Shown here piece after piece: positions 9,601 through 16,098 of a stretch of 64,000 bases of DNA; positions within the stretch are counted from its first letter, which is position 1, and every line of letters begins with the position of its first letter. The notes beneath the pieces were generated by a model. It was not told where the DNA came from. It saw nothing but the letters and a program-made list of their open reading frames with translations, and made no database searches. The DNA is from Microbulbifer celer (lineage in GTDB: Bacteria; Pseudomonadota; Gammaproteobacteria; Pseudomonadales; Cellvibrionaceae), in the NCBI RefSeq assembly GCF_020991125.1, contig NZ_CP087715.1:3821501-3885500 (forward strand), written 5' to 3'. A program made the translations under genes and the position numbers.

Positions 9601-10491
9601 TTCAGCCTGAGTGAATCTGTCACCGGTGAGCAGAACCTGGCAGAAGTGGCGGTCAGCCTGTCCGGCCCCTCCCCCGAGTATCCGGTTGCGGTACTGGTCG
9701 ACTGGATCGAGGCCGACAGTGATGCCAACGCGGCGGACCTGGTCACCGAAGGTCAAAATGGTGTGGACCTCGCCAATCTGGGTCTCATCATCGAGTCGGC
9801 GGATGCACTGGAAAATGCGGTATTGGAAATCCCGGTCGCCGCCGATGATGAAGTGGAGCCGGATGAATACTTCACGCTCGAATTGAACTCGGCCTGGGCC
9901 GGCGAAGATGAACCCTTTGCGATGCCCATTGATGAGGATCACCAGCGCCATCGCATGACGTTCACCGATACCAATATCGCACCGACGGCGGAAGTCAGTG
10001 CGGTACAGGCTGGCGAACCGGGCAGTGTGTTTATCACCGATGCCGGCGAAGTGACGGTAACCGCCGAGGTGACCGACGTAAACGGTGGCGACAGCCACAG
10101 CTACCAGTGGTATACCGACGAATTGCCGGTGACCCCGGGAGATCAGGCATCCTTCACGTTTGATCCGCAGGTTATGTCCCAGGGGGACTACAGTATCCGC
10201 GTTGTGGTAACGGACGATGGCAATCCGATGTTGTCATCGGATGAGGTCACTTTCGAGTTCACGCTGGAAGAGGCGGAAGTCCCGGATGACGGTGGTAATG
10301 ATGAAGGCGGCGCTGACGACGGTGATTCCGATGATGGAGATTCTGACGGCGGTCAGGATTCCGGTGGTGGTCAAAACCCGCCAAGCACGGGAGGCGGTAG
10401 CTCCGGTGGTTCCAGCGGTGGCAGCATTAACCTCTGGTTACTGTGCCTGCTGACGCTCGCCGGGCTGTGGCGCCGAAGGCTCATACGCTAG
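3601..10491 (+). CDS. Giant secreted GLUG / thrombospondin type-3 calcium-repeat protein with GlyGly-CTERM-like tail
   Basis: 2296 residues. ATG 3601 is chosen because it starts a clean signal peptide (about 25 residues, ending near AWSA) behind GGAGAG. Three ~310-residue modules (nt ~3680-4590, ~4965-5915, ~6290-7235) each begin with a DSDGLIEI-type segment, continue with TDLDFDTNGDG, then carry GLUG-type repeats (GGLVG followed by SYxTG). They are separated by TSP3-like Asp-rich repeats. From ~7440 to 9300 lies a dense TSP3 array with a CDSACQ pair per unit. Then come a Calx-beta-like region, a PKD-like region, an acidic linker, a Gly/Ser stretch and a final hydrophobic helix with an Arg cluster, as in GlyGly-CTERM proteins cleaved by rhombosortase after type II secretion. 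Probably a calcium-stiffened surface protein or adhesin; ligand unknown. Confidence 0.85.
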   Translation: MPRAVFLFLSLSVSLLLSAQQAWSADGRSDYDLDDDGLIEINDWSDLDEVRNNLDGASLYGSSAGCPADGCIGFELTTDLDFDTNGDGILDGKDTYWNEGEGWLPIGSNGANDFTGVFHGGGHLIRNLMVSRPYTDLQGLFGFIRGASVKELGLTGNLTKIEGNGSTGTLAGYADSSQITAVFASSNVTGTGDDIGGLVGNASDSEITASYFTGTVSGGEFVGGLVGARAESITASISTAYVTADRFSGGLIGRWGTVSASYWAVDVSGQTDAHYSGAEATLAELQCPTNTDNTTCADAILYEGWSNYTGAGGNAYWDFGSDTELPGLRLQGSVYRDGDGDGAHEADDAFPEHFAASVDSDGDGAPDAWRGGCEVDCQSASGLVLDQFPETAAAAVDADLDGLPDQWNEGCDSACQTASGLALDSLPNDSDNDGISNAEDYDDNNDGIVDADADSDGLIEISSLAELDAIRHSLAGAGLRLVADGELNISGCPHIPHNGVLQQRCSGYELTADLDFDTNGDGVLDSNDSYWNEGQGWQPIGDSLANPFTAVFHGNGHLIRNVMSARPTTDYQSLFGCLEDATVMDLGLNGPLMRIEGNRYVGGLAGGVRRSQISAVFVSGFIQGNTITSGGLVGYAVESEISTSYVTGSVRGVDVVGGLVGVNDDSDINASVSTAWVFGSSRSGGLIGYEEGRLGVVSASYWAEDASGQTSSKGGIGATLDELRCPTGADNTTCADTTLFDGWSNRIDGSGNTYWDFGTDTELPGLVLSGTVYRDGDGDGAADADDVYPAEFAGSVDSDVDGAIDSWTPGCDANCRADSGLTLDHFPDTAAAIVDADWDGLPDHWNEGCDSGCQSASGLTLDSALNDTDNDGIVNSIDDDDNSDGIVDADSDSDGLIEVSTLAELNAIRNSLSGGGLRLEAEGELNSSGCPYIVYDGVLQQRCRGYELTADLDFDTNGDGILDSNDTYWNDGEGWKPIGRDYENVFSGVFHGNGHVIRNLMITRPDTNFQGLFGHISNAIIKELGLSGPLMAVTGRYNVGGLAGVARYSQISASYVSGSVTGTDAAIGGLIGYAPYSEISASFTTGAVTGDNDVGGLVGAAFYGQITNSISTAFVSARHSSGGLAGDVYETAVNTSYWAEDASGTTSSDGGGTGFSLAELQCPTAADNTVCTDTTLFEGWSDSVDADGNTYWDFGSNSELPGLLLNGTVYRDGDGDGAADADDPYPAEFAGGFDSDGDGAIDFWTLGCDADCRAASGLILDQFPDTAAASVDADWDGLPDEWNDGCDSACQSASGLTLDDDNDNDGVANEVDAFPTHAAAAVDADNDGLPDAWLDSCDSACQSGSGLTLDASLNDTDNDGVVNDEDAFVDNAAASVDTDGDGFPDAWLDSCDSACQSASGLTLDDDNDDDGVANEADAFPIHAAAAVDADNDGHPDAWLDTCDSACQSASGLTLDTSLNDTDNDGVVNDEDAFVDNAAASVDADNDGLPDAWLDSCDSACQSASGLTLDTSLNDTDNDGVVNDEDAFVDNAAASVDTDGDGLPDAWLDSCDSACQSASGLALDDDNDNDGVANEADAFPIHAAASVDADDDGFPDAWLDTCDSACQSASSLTLDTSLNDTDNDGVVNDEDAFVGNAAASVDTDNDGLPDAWLDSCDSACQSASGLTLDDDNDDDGVANEADAFPIHAAASVDADNDGLPDVWLDSCDSACQSASGLTLDASLNDTDNDGVVNDEDAFVDNAAASVDTDGDGLPDAWLDSCDSACQSASGLALDDDNDNDGVANEADAFPIHAAASVDADNDGLPDAWLDSCDSACQSASGLTLDTSLNDTDNDGVVNDEDAFVDNAAASVDTDGDGLPDAWLDTCDSTCQSESGLTLDTSLNDTDNDGVVNSEDAYPTDPDRAEDEDAPEMASVPESISVAATGETTLVTLDVVQAQAHDNFDDQLDYQVELDGEVLVRNAEQQVSLPSGALTLDWVAVDDAGNRSEPMAQTVKVYPLVRFSLSESVTGEQNLAEVAVSLSGPSPEYPVAVLVDWIEADSDANAADLVTEGQNGVDLANLGLIIESADALENAVLEIPVAADDEVEPDEYFTLELNSAWAGEDEPFAMPIDEDHQRHRMTFTDTNIAPTAEVSAVQAGEPGSVFITDAGEVTVTAEVTDVNGGDSHSYQWYTDELPVTPGDQASFTFDPQVMSQGDYSIRVVVTDDGNPMLSSDEVTFEFTLEEAEVPDDGGNDEGGADDGDSDDGDSDGGQDSGGGQNPPSTGGGSSGGSSGGSINLWLLCLLTLAGLWRRRLIR
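7440..9300 (+). repeat. Near-identical tandem array encoding alternating TSP3/Cys-pair units
   Basis: About 1.86 kb of tandem repeats inside the giant gene, encoding about a dozen units of 51-54 residues. Each ends in the theme DGLPDAWLDSCDSACQSASGL. Two unit types alternate: A begins DDDNDNDGVANEADAF and B begins LNDTDNDGVVNDEDAF, giving a ~315-base composite period. The order breaks near 7960-8160, where two B units are adjacent. Long stretches are identical at the DNA level, including third positions, which indicates recent duplication or gene conversion. The C-x3-C pair in each unit is probably a disulfide, and the Asp/Asn runs should bind calcium. Confidence 0.9.
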
Positions 10492-10525
10492 AAGAAAACG
10501 CCTTACCTCTTACTCCTTTGACGAT

Positions 10526-10557
10526 AAAAGCCGGTGGTAGCCTCACCGGCTTTTTTG
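10526..10557. terminator. Bidirectional intrinsic terminator between convergent genes
   Basis: GCCGGTG (10530-10536) pairs with CACCGGC (10544-10550) across a 7-base loop. It is preceded by AAAA and followed by TTTTTT, so it can act on both the giant-protein gene (+) and the ArsR gene (-). Confidence 0.85.
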
Positions 10558-10676
10558 TTTGCCCTGTCCGGCTAATCCGCCGATGGCTGTTGGGGCTACC
10601 GGGCATTGAGTAAAGAAGAACTGAAACAGATCGAAAGCCGGGGCCCTGCTTCCGAACAGGGGCTGTCGGGCGGGCC

Positions 10677-10976
10677 TCAGAGATTCCCCAAAACCGCATC
10701 CAGCAATCCCGGAAAGCGCTTCTCGATATCTTCCCTGCGCAGAGAGTTCATATGCGTGGTCCCCACCCCGTAGGTGCACACCAGCCCGGAATCCCGCAGC
10801 ACCCGAAAGTGGTGTGACATGCTCGATTTGGGCCGCCCGCCGTCCAGCTCGCCGCAGCTCGCCTCCTTGGTTTCCGCCAGCTTGCGCACTATCTCCAGGC
10901 GCACCGGGTCGCTCAGGGCGTAGAGGACACGCTCGAGTACGAAATCACTGGGGTCGGGATGCTTGAAAGGTCTCAT
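10677..10976 (-). CDS. ArsR-family winged-helix transcriptional regulator
   Basis: 99 residues from MRPFKHPD (ATG 10976). The fold is a standard ArsR/SmtB winged helix: ALSDPVRLEIVRKL is the family signature, the recognition helix lies around 49-63 (KSSMSHHFRVLR), and the wing follows. Cysteines at about 41 and 67 are present, but there is no classic metal-binding CxC in the recognition helix, so it may sense oxidants or electrophiles rather than metals. It is divergent from the Old Yellow Enzyme gene at 11091, and the shared 114-base intergenic region holds a strong inverted repeat (11041-11062). The likely role is repressor of the flavoenzyme gene and itself. The effector is unknown. Confidence 0.85.
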   Translation of the reverse strand: MRPFKHPDPSDFVLERVLYALSDPVRLEIVRKLAETKEASCGELDGGRPKSSMSHHFRVLRDSGLVCTYGVGTTHMNSLRREDIEKRFPGLLDAVLGNL

Positions 10977-11040
10977 GGGCCAAATTCTACACAAATTTGC
11001 CTTACGCCCATAGTTCCAATATTATCGAAATAACGAATCA

Positions 11041-11062
11041 ACTGATCGATCATCCGATCAGT
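11041..11062. promoter_or_regulatory. Candidate ArsR operator (inverted repeat)
   Basis: Perfect 8-bp arms ACTGATCG and CGATCAGT separated by 6 bases (ATCATC), between the divergent ArsR and Old Yellow Enzyme genes and 29 bases before the latter's ATG. Size and symmetry suit an ArsR-type dimer. That it binds this ArsR is inferred from position. Confidence 0.5.
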
Positions 11063-11090
11063 CAACCAACCAGGCAAGACAGGTGTATCT

Positions 11091-12179
11091 ATGTCCGCGC
11101 TGTTCCAACCCTTTTCCCTGAAAGACGTCACCCTGCGCAACCGCATCGCGGTGCCACCCATGTGCCAGTACTCCGCCGTTGACGGGCGGGTCAATGATTG
11201 GCACCTGGCCAACTACACCGGTCAGGCCCGCGGCGGCGCAGGTCTGGTGATCGTGGAGGCCACGGCGGTGGCGCCCGAGGGGCGTATCACCCCGGCCTGT
11301 GCCGGTATCTGGAACGACGACTTGGCCCAGGCCTTTGTGCCTACCGTAGAGTCCATCAAGGCCCAGGGCGCGGTGCCGGGCATCCAGATTGCCCACGCCG
11401 GGCGCAAGGCCAGCGCCAACCGTCCCTGGGAGGGTGACGACCATATCGGCGATGAAGACCCGCGCGGCTGGCAGACCATCGCGCCCTCGGCGATTCCCTT
11501 TGGTGGGCATCTGTCGAAAGAGCCGCGGGAAATGACGGAAGAGGATATCGCCCGGGTGCAGCAGGACTTCGTGCAGGCCGCGCGCCGCGCCCGCGAGGTG
11601 GGTTTCGAGTGGCTGGAGCTGCATTTTGCCCACGGCTATCTGGCCCAGAGTTTCTTCTCCGACCACTCCAACCAGCGCAGCGATGCCTACGGCGGCAGTG
11701 CAGAAAACCGCAGCCGCTTCCTGCGCGAAACCTTTGCCGCGGTGCGCGAGGTGTGGCCGGAGAACCTGCCCCTTACAATCCGTTTCGGTGTGCTGGAATT
11801 CGATGGGCGCGACGAGCAGACCCTGAGCGAGTCCATCGACCTGGTCAAACGCCTGAAAGGCGACGGCCTGGATATGATCAGTGTGAGCATCGGTTTCAGC
11901 ACGCCCGAGGCCAATATTCCCTGGGCGCCGGCGTTTATGGGGCCAATCGCGGAGCGGGTGCGCAGTGAGGCGCAGATTCCGGTATCTTCCGCCTGGGGTT
12001 TTGGAGAGCCGCAGATTGCGAATAATGCCGTGGAGCAGGGGCAGTTGGATCTGGTCATGGTGGGCAAGGCACACCTGGCCAATCCGCACTGGACCTATCA
12101 GGCGGCGCGGGAGCTGAAGGTAGATAAAGCCTCCTGGACTCTGCCCGCACCCTACGCCCACTGGCTGGAGCGCTACTAA
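11091..12179 (+). CDS. Old Yellow Enzyme family (YqjM/NamA-like) NADPH:flavin ene-reductase
   Basis: 362 residues, a full-length FMN-dependent TIM barrel of the class III (YqjM-like) Old Yellow Enzymes. Hallmarks are PPMCQYS with the redox-tuning Cys25, the FMN/substrate motif AHAGRKAS, the paired His in ELHFAHGYL, and SDHSNQRSDAYGGSAENR. These enzymes reduce activated C=C bonds of enones, quinones and nitro-compounds with NADPH. The gene is divergent from an ArsR regulator behind a candidate operator and is followed by another flavoenzyme (12345-13340), so the locus looks like an electrophile-stress module. The C-terminus ends APYAHWLERY, without the Arg-finger tail I would expect of YqjM. 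Family call is strong; the natural substrate is unknown. Confidence 0.92.
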   Translation: MSALFQPFSLKDVTLRNRIAVPPMCQYSAVDGRVNDWHLANYTGQARGGAGLVIVEATAVAPEGRITPACAGIWNDDLAQAFVPTVESIKAQGAVPGIQIAHAGRKASANRPWEGDDHIGDEDPRGWQTIAPSAIPFGGHLSKEPREMTEEDIARVQQDFVQAARRAREVGFEWLELHFAHGYLAQSFFSDHSNQRSDAYGGSAENRSRFLRETFAAVREVWPENLPLTIRFGVLEFDGRDEQTLSESIDLVKRLKGDGLDMISVSIGFSTPEANIPWAPAFMGPIAERVRSEAQIPVSSAWGFGEPQIANNAVEQGQLDLVMVGKAHLANPHWTYQAARELKVDKASWTLPAPYAHWLERY

Positions 12180-12183
12180 CATT

Positions 12184-12269
12184 ACAATCAAATAGATCGT
12201 CCTGATCTATTTGATTGTCGCCCGCGAAATGCTGGAGCAGGTGCGTGAACCTGCTTGCATTTCGCGGGC
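12184..12269. repeat. Two consecutive hairpins in a gene gap
   Basis: A perfect 15-bp inverted repeat (12184-12198 with 12204-12218, 5-base loop) is followed directly by GCCCGCGAAATGC (12220-12232) pairing with GCATTTCGCGGGC (12257-12269). The second encloses a nested 7-bp stem (AGCAGGT 12236-12242 with ACCTGCT 12249-12255). No T-run follows, so it is not a simple terminator. It could be an mRNA stabiliser, a REP-like element or a regulatory RNA between the two flavoenzyme genes. Confidence 0.7.
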
Positions 12270-12344
12270 TCGCGCCGGCCTACGGCCGCGGCGGCACATC
12301 CCTGTGCCGCTTTAATAACGTCTGCACGTACAAGAGAATCCGAT

Positions 12345-13340
12345 ATGCAAGCCTATTCCCTGCTCGATTTATCCCCGATCGCGGAAAACAGCGATGCGGG
12401 CCGCGCCCTGCGCAACTCCCGCGACCTGGCCCAACACGCGGAGCAGTGGGGCTACAAGCGCTTCTGGATGGCGGAGCACCATAATATGGATGGCGTGGCC
12501 AGTGCGGCCACGGCAGTGGCGCTGGGGTTTATTGCCGAGGGCACGGAAAAAATTCGCGTCGCCGCTGGCGGTGTGATGTTGCCCAATCACTCCCCCCTTG
12601 TGGTGGCCGAGCAATTTGGCACCCTGGCCGCGCTCTATCCAGATCGGGTGGACCTGGGGCTGGGGCGTGCGCCGGGCACCGACGGCGCTACCATGCGCGC
12701 GCTGCGTCGCGACCCGCTCCAGGCCGCAGACAACTTCCCCGAGGATGTGCGCGAGCTGCTTTATTTCTTCGAGCCGCAGAGGGATGGCCAGCGTGTGCGC
12801 GCAGTTCCGGGAGTGGGCCTGAAAGTGCCTGTGTGGCTGCTGGGTTCCAGCCTGTACAGCGCACAACTGGCGGCGGCGCTGGGCTTGCCTTTTGCCTTTG
12901 CCTCGCACTTCGCCCCGGCCATGCTGCAGCAGGCCCTGCATATTTACCGGGAGAATTTCACTCCCTCCCGCTATCTGGAAAAACCCTACGCCGCGGCGGG
13001 CATCAATGTTTTTGCGGCGGATAGCGACGAAGAGGGTCGGCACCTGATGACGTCCTTGCAGCAGCAGTTCCTGGCCCTGCGTCGGGGCACACCGGGCAGG
13101 CTTCAGCCACCGGTGGATAACCTGGAATCCGTCGCTTCAAAGTCGGAGCTGATGCAGGTGCAGCAGTCACTGGCGGAAACCGCGGTGGGTTCGCGGGAGA
13201 CGGTGGCGGCCTGGATAGACCGTTTTCTGGAGAGAACCCCGGTGGACGAACTGATCGTCACCGGGGCCATTTACGATCATCCGGCGAGGCTGAAATCTTT
13301 CGATCTCGCCGCGCAGGTTTTGCGTGAGCGCCTGAGCTAA
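12345..13340 (+). CDS. Luciferase-like (LLM class) flavin-dependent oxidoreductase
   Basis: 331 residues from ATG 12345 ([12 protein letters not shown]); longer upstream frames translate the hairpin region and lack family similarity. It is a bacterial-luciferase-like TIM barrel of the YhbW / MsnO8 subgroup, with signatures [27 protein letters not shown] and [13 protein letters not shown]. These proteins bind reduced FMN and act as monooxygenases or reductases of uncertain substrate. It follows the Old Yellow Enzyme gene on the same strand across a 165-base hairpin-rich gap. The two could share a transcript or be separated by the stem-loops. A joint role in redox or electrophile detoxification is inferred from context. 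Confidence 0.88.
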   Translation: MQAYSLLDLSPIAENSDAGRALRNSRDLAQHAEQWGYKRFWMAEHHNMDGVASAATAVALGFIAEGTEKIRVAAGGVMLPNHSPLVVAEQFGTLAALYPDRVDLGLGRAPGTDGATMRALRRDPLQAADNFPEDVRELLYFFEPQRDGQRVRAVPGVGLKVPVWLLGSSLYSAQLAAALGLPFAFASHFAPAMLQQALHIYRENFTPSRYLEKPYAAAGINVFAADSDEEGRHLMTSLQQQFLALRRGTPGRLQPPVDNLESVASKSELMQVQQSLAETAVGSRETVAAWIDRFLERTPVDELIVTGAIYDHPARLKSFDLAAQVLRERLS

Positions 13341-13460
13341 GAGGTTCAAACACGGTTGCAACATAACAGACCGATATTCTTAACCTAGCCGACATATCGT
13401 TACAAAAATCCCTGTTCACAATCCGACCCGGCAATTTACCGATAAAAACAGGGACCGATA

Positions 13461-15947
13461 ATGTTGAAGACCATATGCTTACCCGGGCTCGCCCTGGGCT
13501 TGTCGCTGGTGGCGGGTGCAGCCCAAGCCAGCGACCTCATCATATCCGAATACATCGAGGGCAGCAGTAACAACAAAGCGGTGGAAATCTACAACGGCAC
13601 GGGTGCCGCGGTGGACCTCTCCGCTTACAGCCTCCAGGTGTATTTCAATGGCTCCGATTCCGCCGGGGCCAATATGCCCCTCAGCGGCAGCCTCGCCGAT
13701 GGCGATGTTTATGTGCTAGCCCACTCCAGCGCCGTACCGGAAATACTCGCTGTGGCGGATCAGCTTTACGGCGGGGGACTTTTCAATGGAGACGACGCGG
13801 TCGCCCTCGTCGGCCCGATCGGATACGTGGATGTGATCGGCCAGATAGGCACAGACCCGGGTAGCCAGTGGGGCAACGCCAGCATCGGTACCCAGAACCA
13901 GACGCTGCGCCGCAATGGCGATGTGACGCAAGGGCGCAGCGACGGTAGTACGGCCTTCGATCCCTCCATCGAATGGACCAGCTTCGGGCAGGATAACTTC
14001 GAGGATATCGGCCTCTATAACGGCAGTCCCGGTGACGGCAATGGAGACGGCGGAGATGAAGGCGGCGAAGATGAAGTCGTCGAGTTGGGTCAGTGCGGCG
14101 ACGCCGCCACCCTGATCAGCGCAGTACAGGGCAGTGCCTCCGCCAGCCCTGTGGCCGGGGAGCGCGTGGAAATCGAAGCGGTGGTTACAGCCGATTTCCG
14201 GGACTCCGAAAACGGCCTCTCCGGTTTCTTTGTGCAGGAAGAAGACGGCGACCAGGACGGCCAGGACATCACCTCCGAAGGCCTGTTTGTGTACGACAAT
14301 GGCTTCGACGTGGATGTGCAACCGGGAGATCTGGTGCGCGTCGGCGGCGTAGTGAGCGAATACTACGATTTCACCGAGCTCACAGAAATTGACGGCATCG
14401 CAGTATGTGGCAGTGGTTACAGCGTCAGCCCCGCACAGGTGAGCCTGCCATTCACCGACGCCGCTGAGGCCGAACGCTACGAGGGCATGCTGGCCGAGTT
14501 CGTGCAGACACTCACCGTCAGCGAGAACTACAGCCTCGGTCGCTACGGCGAACTGGTGCTCTCTTCCGGGCGCCTGTTTACCCCCACCAATATCGTGGAA
14601 CCCGGCCCCGCCGCCCAGGCGCAACAGGCCGCCAACGATCTCAACCGACTGGTGCTCGACGACGGCTCCACCCGCCAGAACCCGGACCCCATTCCCTATC
14701 CGGCCCCGGGCCTCAGCGCGGAAAACAGCCTGCGCACTGGCGCCACCCTGGCCGGACTGCGTGGCGTGATCGGCTACAGCTTTGGCGCCTACCGGGTGCA
14801 TCCGGTGGAAGAACCGCAATTCGCCGATACCAATCCGCGCAGCGCCGCGCCAGAACTACCCGGTGAGGGCAGCCTGCGCGTGGCCAGCTTCAATGTCTTG
14901 AACTATTTCAACGGCGATGGCGCCGGTAATGGTTTCCCCACTCCCCGCGGCGCAGACACCTTTGAAGAGTTCCAGCGCCAGCGCGATAAAACCATCAACG
15001 CCATCCTCGCAACCGGTGCGGATGTTGTCGGCCTGATGGAAATGGAAAATGATGGCTACGGCCCCGACAGCGCCATCGCGGATCTGGTGGAAGGTCTCAA
15101 TACCGCCGCCGGCAGCGAAGTATTCCAGTTCGTCGACCCGGGTCAGGAACAGGTGGGCACCGATGCCATCGCCGTGGGTATCCTCTACCGCAGTGACAGC
15201 GTGGAACCCCTGGGCAGCGCCGCCACCATCGAAGGCTATCCCTTCGATTACGGCAACCGCCCGCCACTGCTGCAGGCCTTTACTGAAATCGCCAGCGGCG
15301 AAAGCTTCGCCGTCGCGGTCAACCACTTCCGCGCCAAGGGCAGCTGCCCCAACGACGGCAGCCTCAACGCTGACCTGGACGACGGCCAGGGCTGCTGGAA
15401 CCAGACTCGTGTGGAAGCGGCACAGACCCTGATCGACTGGCTCGCCAGTGACCCTGCCGGCACCGGTGTTGAACGCACCCTGATCATCGGTGACCTCAAC
15501 AGCTACGCCCGCGAAAACCCCATCACCACCCTCGCAGACGCCGGCTACGCCAATATGCTGGGACAGTTCCAGGGGGAAGATACCTACGGCTATGTCTACC
15601 AGGGCCAGGCCGGCTACCTGGATCACGCCCTCGCCAGCGCCGCCCTGGCGCCGCAGGTAACCGGCGCTACCATCTGGCATATCAACGCCGACGAGCCTCC
15701 GGTGCTGGATTACAACACCGAGTACAAGAGCGCGGGGCAGCTGGAATCCCTCTACAGCGCCAGTGCTTATCGCGCCTCGGATCACGATCCGGTGCTGGTG
15801 GAGCTGCAACTGGCATCTGAGGAGCCGGAACAGCCCGGCAATGGTGGCGGAAATGGCAATGGTGATGGCAATGGCCATAAAGAGAAGTGGCACTTTCTCG
15901 AAAAAATCAGATTGATATTCGAGTGGCTCTGGTCGCGCTGGTTCTGA
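13461..15947 (+). CDS. ExeM/NucH-type extracellular endonuclease with lamin-tail domain
   Basis: 828 residues with a Sec signal peptide (about 23 residues, ending in AAQAS). Residues ~24-140 are a lamin-tail domain (DLIISEYIEGSSNNKAVEIYN). After an acidic Gly-rich linker (~190-205) comes an OB-like domain of the kind seen in ExeM/YhcR nucleases. The C-terminal half is an endonuclease/exonuclease/phosphatase domain: LRVASFNVLNYF, EMENDG, IIGDLNSYA and the final ASDHDPV carry the metal and catalytic residues. Such nucleases digest extracellular DNA in nutrient scavenging or biofilm turnover. The tail is odd: after a Gly/Asn-rich linker it ends in a Trp-rich basic helix (WHFLEKIRLIFEWLWSRWF) where many ExeM proteins carry a GlyGly-CTERM anchor. 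Confidence 0.9.
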   Translation: MLKTICLPGLALGLSLVAGAAQASDLIISEYIEGSSNNKAVEIYNGTGAAVDLSAYSLQVYFNGSDSAGANMPLSGSLADGDVYVLAHSSAVPEILAVADQLYGGGLFNGDDAVALVGPIGYVDVIGQIGTDPGSQWGNASIGTQNQTLRRNGDVTQGRSDGSTAFDPSIEWTSFGQDNFEDIGLYNGSPGDGNGDGGDEGGEDEVVELGQCGDAATLISAVQGSASASPVAGERVEIEAVVTADFRDSENGLSGFFVQEEDGDQDGQDITSEGLFVYDNGFDVDVQPGDLVRVGGVVSEYYDFTELTEIDGIAVCGSGYSVSPAQVSLPFTDAAEAERYEGMLAEFVQTLTVSENYSLGRYGELVLSSGRLFTPTNIVEPGPAAQAQQAANDLNRLVLDDGSTRQNPDPIPYPAPGLSAENSLRTGATLAGLRGVIGYSFGAYRVHPVEEPQFADTNPRSAAPELPGEGSLRVASFNVLNYFNGDGAGNGFPTPRGADTFEEFQRQRDKTINAILATGADVVGLMEMENDGYGPDSAIADLVEGLNTAAGSEVFQFVDPGQEQVGTDAIAVGILYRSDSVEPLGSAATIEGYPFDYGNRPPLLQAFTEIASGESFAVAVNHFRAKGSCPNDGSLNADLDDGQGCWNQTRVEAAQTLIDWLASDPAGTGVERTLIIGDLNSYARENPITTLADAGYANMLGQFQGEDTYGYVYQGQAGYLDHALASAALAPQVTGATIWHINADEPPVLDYNTEYKSAGQLESLYSASAYRASDHDPVLVELQLASEEPEQPGNGGGNGNGDGNGHKEKWHFLEKIRLIFEWLWSRWF

Positions 15948-15977
15948 CCTGGCCTGATCGAAAACTCCTTAATAAGC

Positions 15978-16002
15978 GGGCTCTCTATGGGCCCTTTTTT
16001 TT
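15978..16002 (+). terminator. Intrinsic terminator after the extracellular nuclease
   Basis: GGGCTC (15978-15983) pairs with GGGCCC (15989-15994), one G-T wobble and a 5-base loop, followed by eight T. Confidence 0.8.
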
Positions 16003-16098
16003 ATGTGGGAGATTTCTCCGCAGCTTGCTAGACACCTTCCCGCTGACGACTACTGTGTACTAGAGCAGAACCAAAACCGTCTCTGAGGTAAGGAAACC

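Noticed and set aside
9238..10098. 286-residue minus-strand ORF
   Set aside because: Antisense of the Calx-beta and PKD region of the giant protein.
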